Positions 7,305-14,425 of a stretch of DNA of 22,265 nucleotides are shown here, in pieces; the first letter of the stretch is position 1, and every line of letters starts with the position of its first letter. Where the stretch lies: NCBI GenBank assembly GCA_029263035.1, contig JAJCYF010000247.1, positions 1 to 22,265 of the forward strand, in the 5' to 3' direction. The notes under the pieces were generated by a model, which saw only the letters and a program-made list of their open reading frames with translations, was not told the origin of the DNA and searched no databases. The DNA is from Actinomycetes bacterium (GTDB taxonomy: Bacteria; Actinomycetota; CADDZG01; JAHWKV01). Both the position numbers and the translations under genes were made by a program.

Positions 7305-8251
7305 GCAGCGTGTTTCTGGGTGACTCGATCCCCACCCGGCAGACTCTCGGATCCGAGCCGGTGCGGACCGCACGGCCGCCCTGGCTCAAAACCAGGCTGC
7401 GAACCGGTCGCAACTACGGCCAGCTGAAGCACCTGGTGAAGGACCTGGACCTGCACACGGTGTGCGAGCAGGCGTCCTGTCCCAACATCTACGAGTGCTG
7501 GGAGGCCAAGGAGGCCACCTTTTTGATCCTCGGCGGGCAGTGCACCCGTCGCTGCGGCTTCTGCGATATCGAGACCGGCAAACCCGGGCCGCTGGACCTG
7601 GGCGAACCGGATCGGGTGGCCGCTGCGGTCGAGCACCTGGGGCTGAACTTCGCCGTGGTCACCGGCGTCGAACGCGACGACTCCTCGCCCCTGGAAGTGG
7701 CAGGGATTTGGGCCGCCACCATCCGGGCGATCCATCGTCGTATCCCCACCTGCAAGGTGGAGGTGCTGACCGGCGACCTGAAGGGCAAAAGGGAAGCGGT
7801 GGCTGCGGTGGTGGAGGCGGGCCCCGATGTTTTTGCCCACAACCTGGAGACCTCAGAGCGGCTGCATCGCAAGATTCGCCCCGGCTTCCGCTACGAGCGC
7901 ACCCTCGAGGTGCTTCGAATGGCCAAAGAGCTCAATCCGGCGATGCCCACAAAGTCCAACATCATCGTGGGGATGGGGGAGACCGACGACGAGGTGTACC
8001 AATGCCTGCGGGACCTTCGGGGGGTGGGGGTGGACCTGGTGACGATCGGCCAGTATCTGGCTCCCTCGGTTGACCACCACCTTCCGGTAGACCGATGGGT
8101 TACGCCGGAGGTGTTCGCCGAGTATTCGGCCGCTGGGACACAGATGGGCTTCGCGTGGGTGGAGTCCGGCCCGCTGGTTCGAAGCTCGTACCATGCCGGC
8201 AAGCAGTACCAGGCGGCCTCGTCCCGTCTGAGCGTTCTCTACGGTTCCTGA
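7301..8251 (+). CDS. lipA: Lipoyl synthase LipA (radical SAM)
   Basis: Encodes 316 aa. LipA inserts two sulfurs into octanoyl-lysine using two 4Fe-4S clusters. The auxiliary-cluster cysteines are C55, C60, C66 (CEQASCPNIYEC), and the radical-SAM motif is C81-C85-C88 (CTRRCGFC). The C-terminal RSSYHA with the conserved serine is present. I chose ATG 7301, which overlaps the E1 stop as ATGA, rather than a longer upstream frame, because the family N-terminus fits. The segment after RDD (residues 125-127) reads SSPLEVAGIW instead of the usual LxDGGA type, an unusual divergence. Last gene of the lipoate operon; it converges on lgt with a 13-bp overlap and no terminator between them. Confidence 0.95.
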   Translation: MSSVFLGDSIPTRQTLGSEPVRTARPPWLKTRLRTGRNYGQLKHLVKDLDLHTVCEQASCPNIYECWEAKEATFLILGGQCTRRCGFCDIETGKPGPLDLGEPDRVAAAVEHLGLNFAVVTGVERDDSSPLEVAGIWAATIRAIHRRIPTCKVEVLTGDLKGKREAVAAVVEAGPDVFAHNLETSERLHRKIRPGFRYERTLEVLRMAKELNPAMPTKSNIIVGMGETDDEVYQCLRDLRGVGVDLVTIGQYLAPSVDHHLPVDRWVTPEVFAEYSAAGTQMGFAWVESGPLVRSSYHAGKQYQAASSRLSVLYGS

Positions 8252-9507
8252 CGCTCCTCAGGCGCTTCTTCTTCCGGCTCCACTGTTCCGGCATCAGGCG
8301 TGGCCCCGGACGGCGTGGGGACGTCCGGCTCAGTTTCCTCCGGCGTAGCAGCCGCCCCTCCGGTGGTGGATTCATCCCCTGAGTCCTCCGGTAGCTCTGC
8401 CCCAGCGGGCGCTGCCGCCTCCGGCGCCTCGGGGTCCACCGGCTCAACCGGTACTACAGGTTCGGCTTCCACGGGCTCGACCGGCGCTACCTGATCGGAA
8501 ACCTCCGCCTCCACCGGCGCCACCGGCTCAACGTTCCCGGGCGTCTCTGCCTCCACCGGCGCCACCGGCTCACCCCTGTCGGGCGTTTCGGCATCTACCG
8601 CCGTGGCCTCATCGGTTGTCTCCGGTTCAACCGTCTCCTCGGCAGGCGTACCGGCCCCTGCGTCGCCGGCCTTGATGCCGGGCGTCACGGCCGGCATCTT
8701 CGGGGCCTTGCGTTGCCGGATCAGGAAGAACACCGATAGCGCCAGGACGGTGATTGCAGTCAACTGGCTGCCGGTGAGGCCGGTTCCGAACCAGGTCTTG
8801 TCGACCCGGGTCAGGTCGGTAAGTATCCGGCCGGCGGAGTACATCGCCGCCCAGGTGAACACCAGGAAGCCTTTCGGCCGGGGCCTTCGCTCCAGCCGGA
8901 TGAGAACAACGAAGATGACGAGGGCCCAGATGGAGTCGTAAAGCGCGGTTTGGTGGACCACCATCCCGGGCTCGATGCACCCGCTGGGGCTGGGGTAGAC
9001 GGCGGGGTCGCAGGGGGGAGAGGAGATTAGCTCGCCGCCCCGGTACTCCCATCCCCAGAAGCCGTCGGTCGTCCGCCCCAGGTGATCGCCGATCACCAGA
9101 TCGCCTATACGGCCCACCGCGGTTCCGATTGCCAATCCCACGGCTCCCAGGTCGGCCAGCCGCAGGAAGTCGAGCTTTTTAGCCCGGCAGTACAGCCAGG
9201 CTGCGAAGAAGCCGCCGATGAGTCCCCCCATCAGGGAGATGCCGCCCTTGTAGATCTGCAGGTATTCGATGGGTTCGCTGAACTGCTCGCTATGCCCGAT
9301 CACGTAGGCAACCCGGGCCCCGACGATGGCTCCCAGGATGCCGACCACCGCCGCATTCCATGCGTGGTCCTCGTCGAAGCCGGTTCTGCGCGCCCGCCGA
9401 GCCATGAGGGTGGCTCCGATGAAGTATCCGACGGCTATCCCGACCCCATGGGGCGAAACGCTCAGGTCCCCCAGCGGAATTCGAGGAATGACTTCCCAAC
9501 CCAGCAT
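8239..9507 (-). CDS. lgt: Divergent prolipoprotein diacylglyceryl transferase (Lgt) with long acidic C-terminal tail
   Basis: Encodes 422 aa. Lgt moves diacylglycerol from phosphatidylglycerol to the lipobox cysteine of prelipoproteins. About seven membrane segments lie in residues 20-262. The signature region is GRIGDLVIGDHLGR (132-145), with R133 and G144 kept. HQTALYD (185-191) matches the family HPSQLYE region, and GRILTD (226-231) the second arginine. Compared with E. coli Lgt (aligned from memory), Y26, H103, N146, E151 and E243 correspond to H20, M93, D136, D141 and D231. The tail (about 268-422) is Pro/Glu/Val/Ala-rich with repeated EPVAPVEAE units. The ATG at 9507 has AGAGGAA upstream. 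Membership in the Lgt family is firm; identical catalysis is not certain. Confidence 0.85.
   Translation of the reverse strand: MLGWEVIPRIPLGDLSVSPHGVGIAVGYFIGATLMARRARRTGFDEDHAWNAAVVGILGAIVGARVAYVIGHSEQFSEPIEYLQIYKGGISLMGGLIGGFFAAWLYCRAKKLDFLRLADLGAVGLAIGTAVGRIGDLVIGDHLGRTTDGFWGWEYRGGELISSPPCDPAVYPSPSGCIEPGMVVHQTALYDSIWALVIFVVLIRLERRPRPKGFLVFTWAAMYSAGRILTDLTRVDKTWFGTGLTGSQLTAITVLALSVFFLIRQRKAPKMPAVTPGIKAGDAGAGTPAEETVEPETTDEATAVDAETPDRGEPVAPVEAETPGNVEPVAPVEAEVSDQVAPVEPVEAEPVVPVEPVDPEAPEAAAPAGAELPEDSGDESTTGGAAATPEETEPDVPTPSGATPDAGTVEPEEEAPEERQEP
8507..8572. repeat. 24-bp direct repeat, 42-bp period, in the lgt tail
   Basis: The 24-bp unit at 8507-8530 recurs identically at 8549-8572. It encodes the EPVAPVEAE repeat of the Lgt acidic tail. 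The period, 42 bp or 14 codons, is the same as that of the repeat in the E2 linker. It is probably the product of slippage or unequal recombination and may vary between strains. Confidence 0.75.
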
Positions 9508-9731
9508 GTTCCTCTACCTTCCTGGTGTGGGAGCCCGCGCTCCGTAGGCTAGGGGCAGGATGTGGTTTACCCCGCCCGACGTACCCTTCCGATAGATCTT
9601 ATCGCCGGGCTGGGGCGAGAAGCCGCATACCCGCGAAGCTGCGCTTCAGCGCCCTGTACCCTTGATAGATACAATGACTTCCCGGCGGGAACCCCCCAAA
9701 GTTTGAGATCGTCTGTAAGGAGTCGGAATTA

Positions 9732-10028
9732 ATGACGTACATCATCTGTGAACCATGCATCGGCGTTAAGGACCGGGCCTGTGTAGACGAGTGCCCCGTC
9801 GACTGCATTTACGAGGGCGAAGATCAGCTCTACATCCACCCTGAGGAGTGCGTCGACTGTGACGCCTGCCTACCCGCATGCCCGGTTGACGCCATCTTCC
9901 CGGGCGACAACGTGCCGGCGGAGTGGAAGGAATACATCGAGAAGAACGCCAACTTCTTCGTCCAGAACCCAGAAGCCTCCGGCGGAGCCTCCGAGAGTCC
10001 GTTCGCTCCCTCCGAAGAGCGGGAGTAA
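9732..10028 (+). CDS. fdxA: 7Fe ferredoxin (3Fe-4S / 4Fe-4S)
   Basis: Encodes 98 aa. A small soluble electron carrier. The N-terminal cluster region is CEPCIGVKDRACVDECPVDC. C9, C17 and C50 are the expected 3Fe-4S ligands, and C21, C40, C43, C46 (CVDCDAC) the 4Fe-4S ligands, as in mycobacterial and Streptomyces FdxA. The C-terminal part (EWKEYIEKNANFF) is also family-typical. A strong AAGGAG lies at 9717-9722, 9 nt before the ATG. A possible -10 (TACAAT, 9670-9675) is upstream, without a convincing -35. Its stop codon lies in the loop of a 6-bp hairpin (10020-10035). It heads a run of short genes with Fe-S or metal-binding motifs. Confidence 0.94.
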   Translation: MTYIICEPCIGVKDRACVDECPVDCIYEGEDQLYIHPEECVDCDACLPACPVDAIFPGDNVPAEWKEYIEKNANFFVQNPEASGGASESPFAPSEERE

Positions 10029-10037
10029 GCTCCCGGC

Positions 10038-10316
10038 GTGAGCGGAGCACCCGGCCTCGGACTTTCGAACCTGGGGGAGAGGGTCTCGATCCTGTTCTCC
10101 ATCGAAGGTGATCCGGAGCATCCCTTCAGTGAAGTTGTGGGGGTCCTGATGCGGGTTACCGATGCGGATGGTCCCCAGGCCTGCTACTCGATCGTCCGCC
10201 GTAGCGGCGAGGTGGTCGAGGTCCGCAGAGACGCGGTTCTCTCGTTGAAGCTGATGGCTCCCGGAGCCGGGCCTATTCGCAGGCCCGCATCGTGGGACGT
10301 GGCGGGAGACGGATGA
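10038..10316 (+). CDS. Small SH3-like domain protein related to the N-terminus of Rv0428c-type acetyltransferases
   Basis: Encodes 92 aa from GTG 10038, 9 nt after the ferredoxin stop. The pattern LGERVSILFSIEG, then EVVGVLMRVTDADG, then SGEVVEVRRDAVLSLKLM, resembles the small beta-barrel domain that precedes the GNAT domain in Rv0428c-like proteins (recognised by eye). Here it stands alone: the frame ends with TGA at 10314-10316 and no GNAT domain follows. It could bind a nucleic acid or a partner protein; no catalytic residues are visible. It is probably co-transcribed with fdxA. Its ribosome binding site is weak and may be affected by the hairpin over the fdxA stop. Confidence 0.65.
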   Translation: MSGAPGLGLSNLGERVSILFSIEGDPEHPFSEVVGVLMRVTDADGPQACYSIVRRSGEVVEVRRDAVLSLKLMAPGAGPIRRPASWDVAGDG

Positions 10317-10443
10317 GCCGGTGCCGAATCGGGGCGGGCGGGGAGAGCCTGCACCAAACTATTTCGTTCGCCGGACAAATCCCTCTTGTTTTAGGCCCGG
10401 GGAGTGCGAAACTGTAGAGGCGTTCTTTCTCACGGAGCTCTAA

Positions 10444-10791
10444 ATGGCCCTATTCGACAAGTTCAAGCGTTCTGACATGAAGGTTCTTCAGCAGTTCGCC
10501 GAAAACCACAAAGGCGTGGAAGCCTACATGGAGCCCGAGACTACGACCCGGGCCCAGTCGCTGCTGTTGGTGGCGCGGGACGGAGAGTGGGCCAGGGCTA
10601 CCATCGCAGACCGAGGTCAGGCGGGCGCATTCTGCAAGAAGCTGGGGATCCCCTACTACGATGCTGCGGTGGTCGGTTACCCGGAGCGGATGAAGGGCCA
10701 CAAGGGCAAGCCGGCGCCCGAAGCACCCTCTGCGGAGGAGCTGGAGGCCTGGTTCGCTCAGGGCACGGCGAACGAGCCGGACCTCGGCTGA
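10444..10791 (+). CDS. Conserved-looking hypothetical protein
   Basis: Encodes 115 aa. I do not recognise a named family. It begins MALFDKFKRSD and has a mixed alpha/beta central part (SLLLVARDGEWARATIADRG, then FCKKLGIPYYDAAVVGYP), then a charged tail ending in an amphipathic helix (EELEAWFAQG). No signal peptide or membrane segment; one cysteine. A GGAG sequence lies 8 nt before the ATG. Good codon use and the clear ribosome site support a real gene. It is separated from the preceding gene by 127 bp, so it may have its own promoter. The minus-strand frame crossing it (10450-11697) runs through three plus-strand genes and looks like a shadow. Confidence 0.72.
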   Translation: MALFDKFKRSDMKVLQQFAENHKGVEAYMEPETTTRAQSLLLVARDGEWARATIADRGQAGAFCKKLGIPYYDAAVVGYPERMKGHKGKPAPEAPSAEELEAWFAQGTANEPDLG

Positions 10792-10908
10792 AGATACCGG
10801 AGCCGGTTGAGTTACTATTGTTCGGTAAGTTGCACCCGCGGCGCCTAGACTGAGCGCCCAAAGCTGAGACCTGTTTCGATGATCGTTTTGATGACCAAGG
10901 AGGACCTT

Positions 10909-11268
10909 TTGGAAACCAAGGTTGAAGAGACCAAAACCGCTCCTAGTCCGATCAATCTCGGCTCGGCAGCAGCTGCAAAGATTTCGGAACTCCTCGAACG
11001 TGAAGGCAACCCCGACTACTTCCTGCGCGTGGCCGTACAGCCCGGCGGCTGCTCGGGTCTGCGCTACCAGCTGTTTTTCGACGATCAGCCGCTGGAGGGC
11101 GACAACGTGCTGACCGAGGGCTCGGTCACCGTGCGGGTAGACCGCATGTCGGTTCCGTACCTCAAGGGCGCAACGGTGGATTGGCTGGAGGGCCTGGACC
11201 AGTCCGGGTTCACCATCAACAACCCGAACGCTGCCGGCAGCTGTGCCTGTGGAGATTCCTTCCACTAG
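10909..11268 (+). CDS. A-type iron-sulfur carrier (HesB/IscA/ErpA family)
   Basis: Encodes 119 aa. These proteins carry or insert Fe-S clusters into target enzymes, for example lipoyl synthase. The three family cysteines are C48 (GGCSG) and C112, C114 (SCACGDSF). RYQLFFDD and the DWLEGLDQSGFTINNPNA segment are typical. I prefer TTG 10909, because a perfect AAGGAGG sits 5 nt before it; ATG 10879 and ATG 10891 are in frame but have no ribosome site and add residues outside the family core. It is followed directly by a strong terminator. No IscS/SufS or scaffold gene is nearby, so it acts with a system encoded elsewhere. Confidence 0.93.
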   Translation: METKVEETKTAPSPINLGSAAAAKISELLEREGNPDYFLRVAVQPGGCSGLRYQLFFDDQPLEGDNVLTEGSVTVRVDRMSVPYLKGATVDWLEGLDQSGFTINNPNAAGSCACGDSFH

Positions 11269-11289
11269 AGCAAGTTTCGCATCACCAGG

Positions 11290-11318
11290 ACGGGGAAGCC
11301 TTAGGGCTTCCCCGTTTT
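11290..11318 (+). terminator. Rho-independent terminator after the A-type Fe-S carrier
   Basis: An 11-bp perfect stem (11290-11300 with 11305-11315) around a TTAG loop is followed by TTTT. It lies 21 nt after the stop codon. It closes the Fe-S carrier transcript before the next small gene. Confidence 0.88.
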
Positions 11319-11340
11319 GTGTCCCGGGTGGAGAGGGCAG

Positions 11341-11643
11341 ATGGCTGAGACCTCGGATTGGCGGCTGTTCGGCCAGGAGAAGTATCTGTTCAGCGTCGAC
11401 TTGATCCGGCGTGAGTACGACCGCGAGCAGGTCGTCAATTCTCCCTGGGAGGACGACCATTGCGAGTTCTGCAAGACCGAGTTCATGAAGCACAACTTTC
11501 CCGACGTGCTTCATGAGGGCTACACCACCCCCAATGGCCTGCACTGGGTATGCGAGGACTGCTTCAACGATTTCCGGACGATGTTCCGCTGGAACGTCGT
11601 CGAATCCTCGGACCAGCGGTCGCCGCGGAACCCGCACGAATAA
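11341..11643 (+). CDS. Small protein with CxxC...CxxC putative zinc-binding site
   Basis: Encodes 100 aa from ATG 11341, preceded by GGAGAGG. I prefer this to the upstream in-frame ATG at 11317, which lies over the terminator tail. Two knuckles, C41-C44 (CEFCKTEF) and C71-C74 (CEDCF), 26 residues apart, suggest one zinc ribbon or treble-clef site. Around them are Trp/His-rich segments (NSPWEDDH, GLHWV). No membrane segment. I do not recognise the family. It lies between an Fe-S carrier and a WhiB gene, so Fe-S rather than zinc binding is also possible. A promoter region with its own terminator upstream suggests an independent transcript. Confidence 0.75.
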   Translation: MAETSDWRLFGQEKYLFSVDLIRREYDREQVVNSPWEDDHCEFCKTEFMKHNFPDVLHEGYTTPNGLHWVCEDCFNDFRTMFRWNVVESSDQRSPRNPHE

Positions 11644-11697
11644 CAACTTCTGAACCTGCTTTTTGTCGTCAATCGATAAAAGTTTGTTTAATCGCAC

Positions 11698-11728
11698 TTG
11701 ACCCGGGCATAAATTGCAGTGCTAGAAT
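11698..11728 (+). promoter_or_regulatory. Candidate promoter of the WhiB gene
   Basis: TTGACC at 11698-11703 matches a -35 hexamer. TGC-TAGAAT (extended -10) has its hexamer at 11723-11728. The spacing is 19 bp, slightly long, but the TGn extension can compensate. The region is AT-rich compared with its surroundings. The start codon is 33 bp downstream, leaving a short leader with GGAG. Confidence 0.55.
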
Positions 11729-11761
11729 TACGGCGGTGTAATTACGCACGGAGTCTGACCG

Positions 11762-12025
11762 ATGGCGATATTTCAGCAAGGTCTAACCTGGCAGGGTTCG
11801 GCGCGGTGCGTCGAAGCTGACCCGGAAATCTTTTTCCCCGAGCGAGGTGGCTCGTCCAAAGCTGCGCGAGCAGTTTGCAATGAGTGTCCTGTTCGTCAGG
11901 AGTGCCTGCGCTACGCGCTGGCAAACCGCGAGCAGTTCGGGATTTGGGGCGGAACCAGTGAGCGGGAGCGCAGGCGCCTTAGGCGCACTCAATCCCCCTC
12001 CCGGAATGTCACGCTGGTCGGCTAA
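11762..12025 (+). CDS. WhiB-family Fe-S transcription regulator
   Basis: Encodes 87 aa. WhiB-like proteins are actinobacteria-specific regulators that bind a 4Fe-4S cluster and act with the primary sigma factor. The four cluster cysteines are C16, C39, C42, C48 (CNECPVRQEC). The turn motif GIWGG follows, then a basic C-terminal DNA-binding segment (RERRRLRRTQ). Length and layout resemble the WhiB1/WhiB2 size class; which member it is cannot be said. GGAG lies 9 nt before the ATG and a plausible promoter lies upstream. It ends 21 bp before the convergent formimidoyltransferase-like gene. Confidence 0.95.
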   Translation: MAIFQQGLTWQGSARCVEADPEIFFPERGGSSKAARAVCNECPVRQECLRYALANREQFGIWGGTSERERRRLRRTQSPSRNVTLVG

Positions 12026-12046
12026 AGATACGACCAACAAAAAAAC

Positions 12047-12916
12047 TTAGCCGGTGAATAGCCGGTCCACCAAATCTTCAAGGATTTTGGGCTTGTCCCG
12101 AATCTTTAGCGCGCCCTCATCGGCGGAGCACAAGCACGCCCGGGGGATCAGCCCGACGATCTCCGAGGCCCGCACCGCGATGCCGGATTCGGCCGCCAGA
12201 GACTGGACCGCATTGAACACGTCCTCCAGGCACGTTGCTTGCGGTGTCAGCAGGTTCATCGAGACCTGCGCGGTTGCTCTTGAGGGTAGGTGGAGCCCCA
12301 GGGCTCGGACGGCTCCGGGATACCGAAGCCGCATGGCCGACGCGATGGTCCGCGCAGCCACGACGTTATCGGTTTCCAGGTCGACGTTGTAGGCCACCAG
12401 CAGGCCCCGGGCCCCCACTACCGTCGCTCCGCCGGTCGGGTTCGCGCCGGGTCCTCCGAAGTCGGGCGCCAGGCCGTTGAATGCCAGCCTGCGTATCGAC
12501 GGCAGCGCCCGAGCCTCCGGGCGTGCGGCCGCCTCCTCGTAGAGAAACGCCGGCAGGCCCAGCTCGCCCCACAGGCGCGAAGCGCAGGCCCGGGCGGCGG
12601 CAACCGCATCGGCCATCGACGCCCCGCGGACCGGATAGAAGGGCACCACGTCCACTGCGCCCAAGCGGGGGTGGGCCCCTCGATGTTGTCTCAAGTCGAT
12701 GTTTGCGATCGCGGTCGCGGCCAGGCCCACCACCGCATCCACCAGGTCCGGCGGGTTGCCGCACAGCGTCAGCACGGTGCGGTTGTGATCCGGGTCCGAG
12801 GAGACGTCGAGGACCGGTACACCGACCGGGACCGTCTCGACTATCAGGCCGATCACCTCGGGGCGCCTGCCCTCCGACAGATTCAGGGCACAACCCAGGA
12901 TCGGCTGCGAGTTCAT
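12047..12916 (-). CDS. Glutamate formimidoyltransferase-like protein (FTCD N-terminal family)
   Basis: Encodes 289 aa. The family transfers the formimidoyl group of formiminoglutamate to tetrahydrofolate in histidine breakdown. Seen are CALNLSEGRRPE (9-20), DVSSDPDHNRTVLT (37-50), HRGAHPRLGAVDVVPFYPV (78-96), PAFLYEEAA and a late GLIPR motif. The histidine in HPRLGAVDV matches the catalytic region. It lacks the cyclodeaminase half. No other histidine-utilisation gene is in the window, so the substrate is uncertain. The ATG has no Shine-Dalgarno and lies 6 nt after a TATGCT box, suggesting a leaderless transcript. It is divergent, by 17 bp, from the DUF302 gene. Confidence 0.85.
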   Translation of the reverse strand: MNSQPILGCALNLSEGRRPEVIGLIVETVPVGVPVLDVSSDPDHNRTVLTLCGNPPDLVDAVVGLAATAIANIDLRQHRGAHPRLGAVDVVPFYPVRGASMADAVAAARACASRLWGELGLPAFLYEEAAARPEARALPSIRRLAFNGLAPDFGGPGANPTGGATVVGARGLLVAYNVDLETDNVVAARTIASAMRLRYPGAVRALGLHLPSRATAQVSMNLLTPQATCLEDVFNAVQSLAAESGIAVRASEIVGLIPRACLCSADEGALKIRDKPKILEDLVDRLFTG

Positions 12917-12921
12917 GCCGG

Positions 12922-12928
12922 TAGCATA
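12922..12928. promoter_or_regulatory. Overlapping -10 boxes between two divergent, possibly leaderless genes
   Basis: On the plus strand TAGCAT (12922-12927) ends 6 nt before GTG 12934. On the minus strand TATGCT (12928-12923) ends 6 nt before ATG 12916. Neither start has a Shine-Dalgarno. This geometry fits two leaderless transcripts from one near-palindromic -10 region. No good -35 hexamer is seen on either side, so the call is tentative. Confidence 0.4.
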
Positions 12929-12933
12929 GGGGG

Positions 12934-13353
12934 GTGGATCCGGAATTTGGGCTGGGCGTGCGCACGAACCTCGACTTCGATGTCGTCGTCATGCGAGCCC
13001 GGATGTCGCTGAGGGTGCACGGTTTCAGCATCCTGTCCGAGATGCCGGCCCCGGCGGGCATCGGCGACGAGTCCGGCAGGCGCCACCTTTTTATGGCGGT
13101 CTGGGAAAAGCTGGTGACCGGCGGCAACCTGGGCGGTCCGGGCCTTGACGTGGGCGATCACCTCTCCTGCAACGTGGTCGTCTTCCAGGAGGGCGACGAG
13201 ACGGTGGTGGCAGCGCTGGACCCCACTGAGGATCTCGAGGGGTGGGCCGAGGGCATGCGTGAAGCCGAGTCGGCCCGGGAAGCCCTGCAGCGGGCCTTCA
13301 CCCATCTGGTGAATGCACCCGGCGGCCCCGGGCTCAGCCTGCCCATCATCTAA
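12934..13353 (+). CDS. DUF302-like small protein
   Basis: Encodes 139 aa from GTG 12934. The pattern FDVVVMRARMSLRVHGFSIL, then HLSCNVVVFQEGDE, then VAALDP is that of DUF302-type domains, whose biochemical role is not established. The middle contains a family-atypical insert (MPAPAGIGDESGRRHLFMAVW). No signal or membrane segment. The stop is one nucleotide before the GTG of the following oxidoreductase, so the two are co-translated. The start codon lies 6 nt after a possible -10 box (leaderless). Confidence 0.7.
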   Translation: MDPEFGLGVRTNLDFDVVVMRARMSLRVHGFSILSEMPAPAGIGDESGRRHLFMAVWEKLVTGGNLGGPGLDVGDHLSCNVVVFQEGDETVVAALDPTEDLEGWAEGMREAESAREALQRAFTHLVNAPGGPGLSLPII

Positions 13354-13354
13354 C

Positions 13355-14347
13355 GTGCGATTCGGTCTCGCGCTCCCGCAGTACGACTACAGCCTGCCCT
13401 CCGCCAAGACCGGCTGGGCCGCAGTCGTCGATTGGGCGGTCAGGGCTGAAGAGCTCGGCTTCAGTTCGGTGTGGCTGTCCGACCACCTTTTCTACGACCT
13501 CGCCCGATACGGCGGGCCTGAGGGGGCCCAGCGGGGGGTCGAGTGCTTCACCGGCCTGGCGGCATTGTCGGCGGCCACCTCCCGGATTCGTCTGGGCAGT
13601 TTGGTGGCGTGCAACGACCTGCGGAGCCCGGCGGTCCTGGCGAAGATGGCGGCCACCGTGGATGTGCTTTCCGGGGGGCGGCTGGATCTCGGCATCGGGG
13701 CCGGTTGGTTTGAGGCGGAATACCGGGCGGCCGGCATACCCTTCGACCCCCCGGCGGTCCGGGTGGAACGGCTCGGTGAGGCGCTCCAGATCCTGCGGGG
13801 GTTGCTGGGCACCGGGCGGATGACTTTTAGCGGCAGGCACTACCGGCTCGAGGACGTCCGGTGCATTCCCCGGCCCGTCCAGCCCAGGCTGCCGGTGTTC
13901 GTCGGGGGAAGCGGAGATGCGGTGTCCCGCCTGGCCGGGCGGTACGCCGACGGTTTCAACAGCGCCTGGGCGTGGGAGCCCGAGGACTTCGCCGATCGAG
14001 TTGCCGTCGTGGACCGGGCCGCCGAAAAGGCCGGCAGAGACCCGGCGCAGATCGCCAAAACGCTCGGGCTCTATGCACTGCCCGGCGGAACCGAGGCCGA
14101 GGTGCGCCGCCGCTGGGAGCGGTACGTGAAGTGCAGTCCGGCAGGGCGTCCCGAGATGCGGTCGCTTCCGGTCTGGGCAGAGGACAAGCTGGTGGGAACC
14201 TGGCCGCAGTTGGCCGCCCTCATCGGGCGGTTCGAGGCGCTCGGAGTGAGCGAGATCATCCTGACCTTCGGCAGCATCCCGTTTCAAATCTGCGACCCGG
14301 ACGCGGTTGGTGAGTTCATGGAAGAGGTCGCTCCGCTGGTAGGCTGA
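13355..14347 (+). CDS. LLM-class (F420-dependent type) oxidoreductase
   Basis: Encodes 330 aa from GTG 13355, one nucleotide after the preceding stop. A longer frame from 13313 would overlap the upstream gene and add a non-family N-terminus. The bacterial-luciferase-like TIM barrel is recognisable from FGLALPQYDYS at the start, VVDWAVRAEELGFSSVWLSD, RIRLGSLVACNDLRSPAVLA, DVLSGGRLDLGIGAGW, HYRLEDVRCIPRPVQP, and LPVFVGGSGDAVSRLAGRYA. This arrangement is that of F420-using actinobacterial LLM enzymes; the substrate is not predictable. A DUF2342 protein encoded at 18457 also fits an F420-making organism. Confidence 0.9.
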   Translation: MRFGLALPQYDYSLPSAKTGWAAVVDWAVRAEELGFSSVWLSDHLFYDLARYGGPEGAQRGVECFTGLAALSAATSRIRLGSLVACNDLRSPAVLAKMAATVDVLSGGRLDLGIGAGWFEAEYRAAGIPFDPPAVRVERLGEALQILRGLLGTGRMTFSGRHYRLEDVRCIPRPVQPRLPVFVGGSGDAVSRLAGRYADGFNSAWAWEPEDFADRVAVVDRAAEKAGRDPAQIAKTLGLYALPGGTEAEVRRRWERYVKCSPAGRPEMRSLPVWAEDKLVGTWPQLAALIGRFEALGVSEIILTFGSIPFQICDPDAVGEFMEEVAPLVG

Positions 14348-14385
14348 CCACGAAGTGTGACGGCCGACTATTTCGCCGCCCTCGC

Positions 14386-14391
14386 TATACT
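14386..14391 (+). promoter_or_regulatory. Candidate -10 box of the rhodanese-MoeB gene
   Basis: TATACT, one mismatch from TATAAT, is 34 bp before the ATG at 14426 in an AT-rich stretch. No convincing -35 hexamer is present at 16-18 bp. An AGGGA and an AAAGAG between it and the ATG can serve as ribosome site. Confidence 0.4.
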
Positions 14392-14425
14392 CTTATTACG
14401 ACCTTCGAAATAGGGATAAAGAGCA

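Noticed and set aside
9640..9680. Full promoter for fdxA around TACAAT 9670-9675
   Set aside because: The -10-like hexamer is present but no -35 at a usable distance, so not listed as a separate feature.
10450..11697. 415-codon minus-strand frame
   Set aside because: Runs antisense across three plus-strand genes and a clear plus-strand terminator; no protein family features.
13346..14287. 313-codon minus-strand frame
   Set aside because: Complete antisense of the LLM oxidoreductase; no motif.
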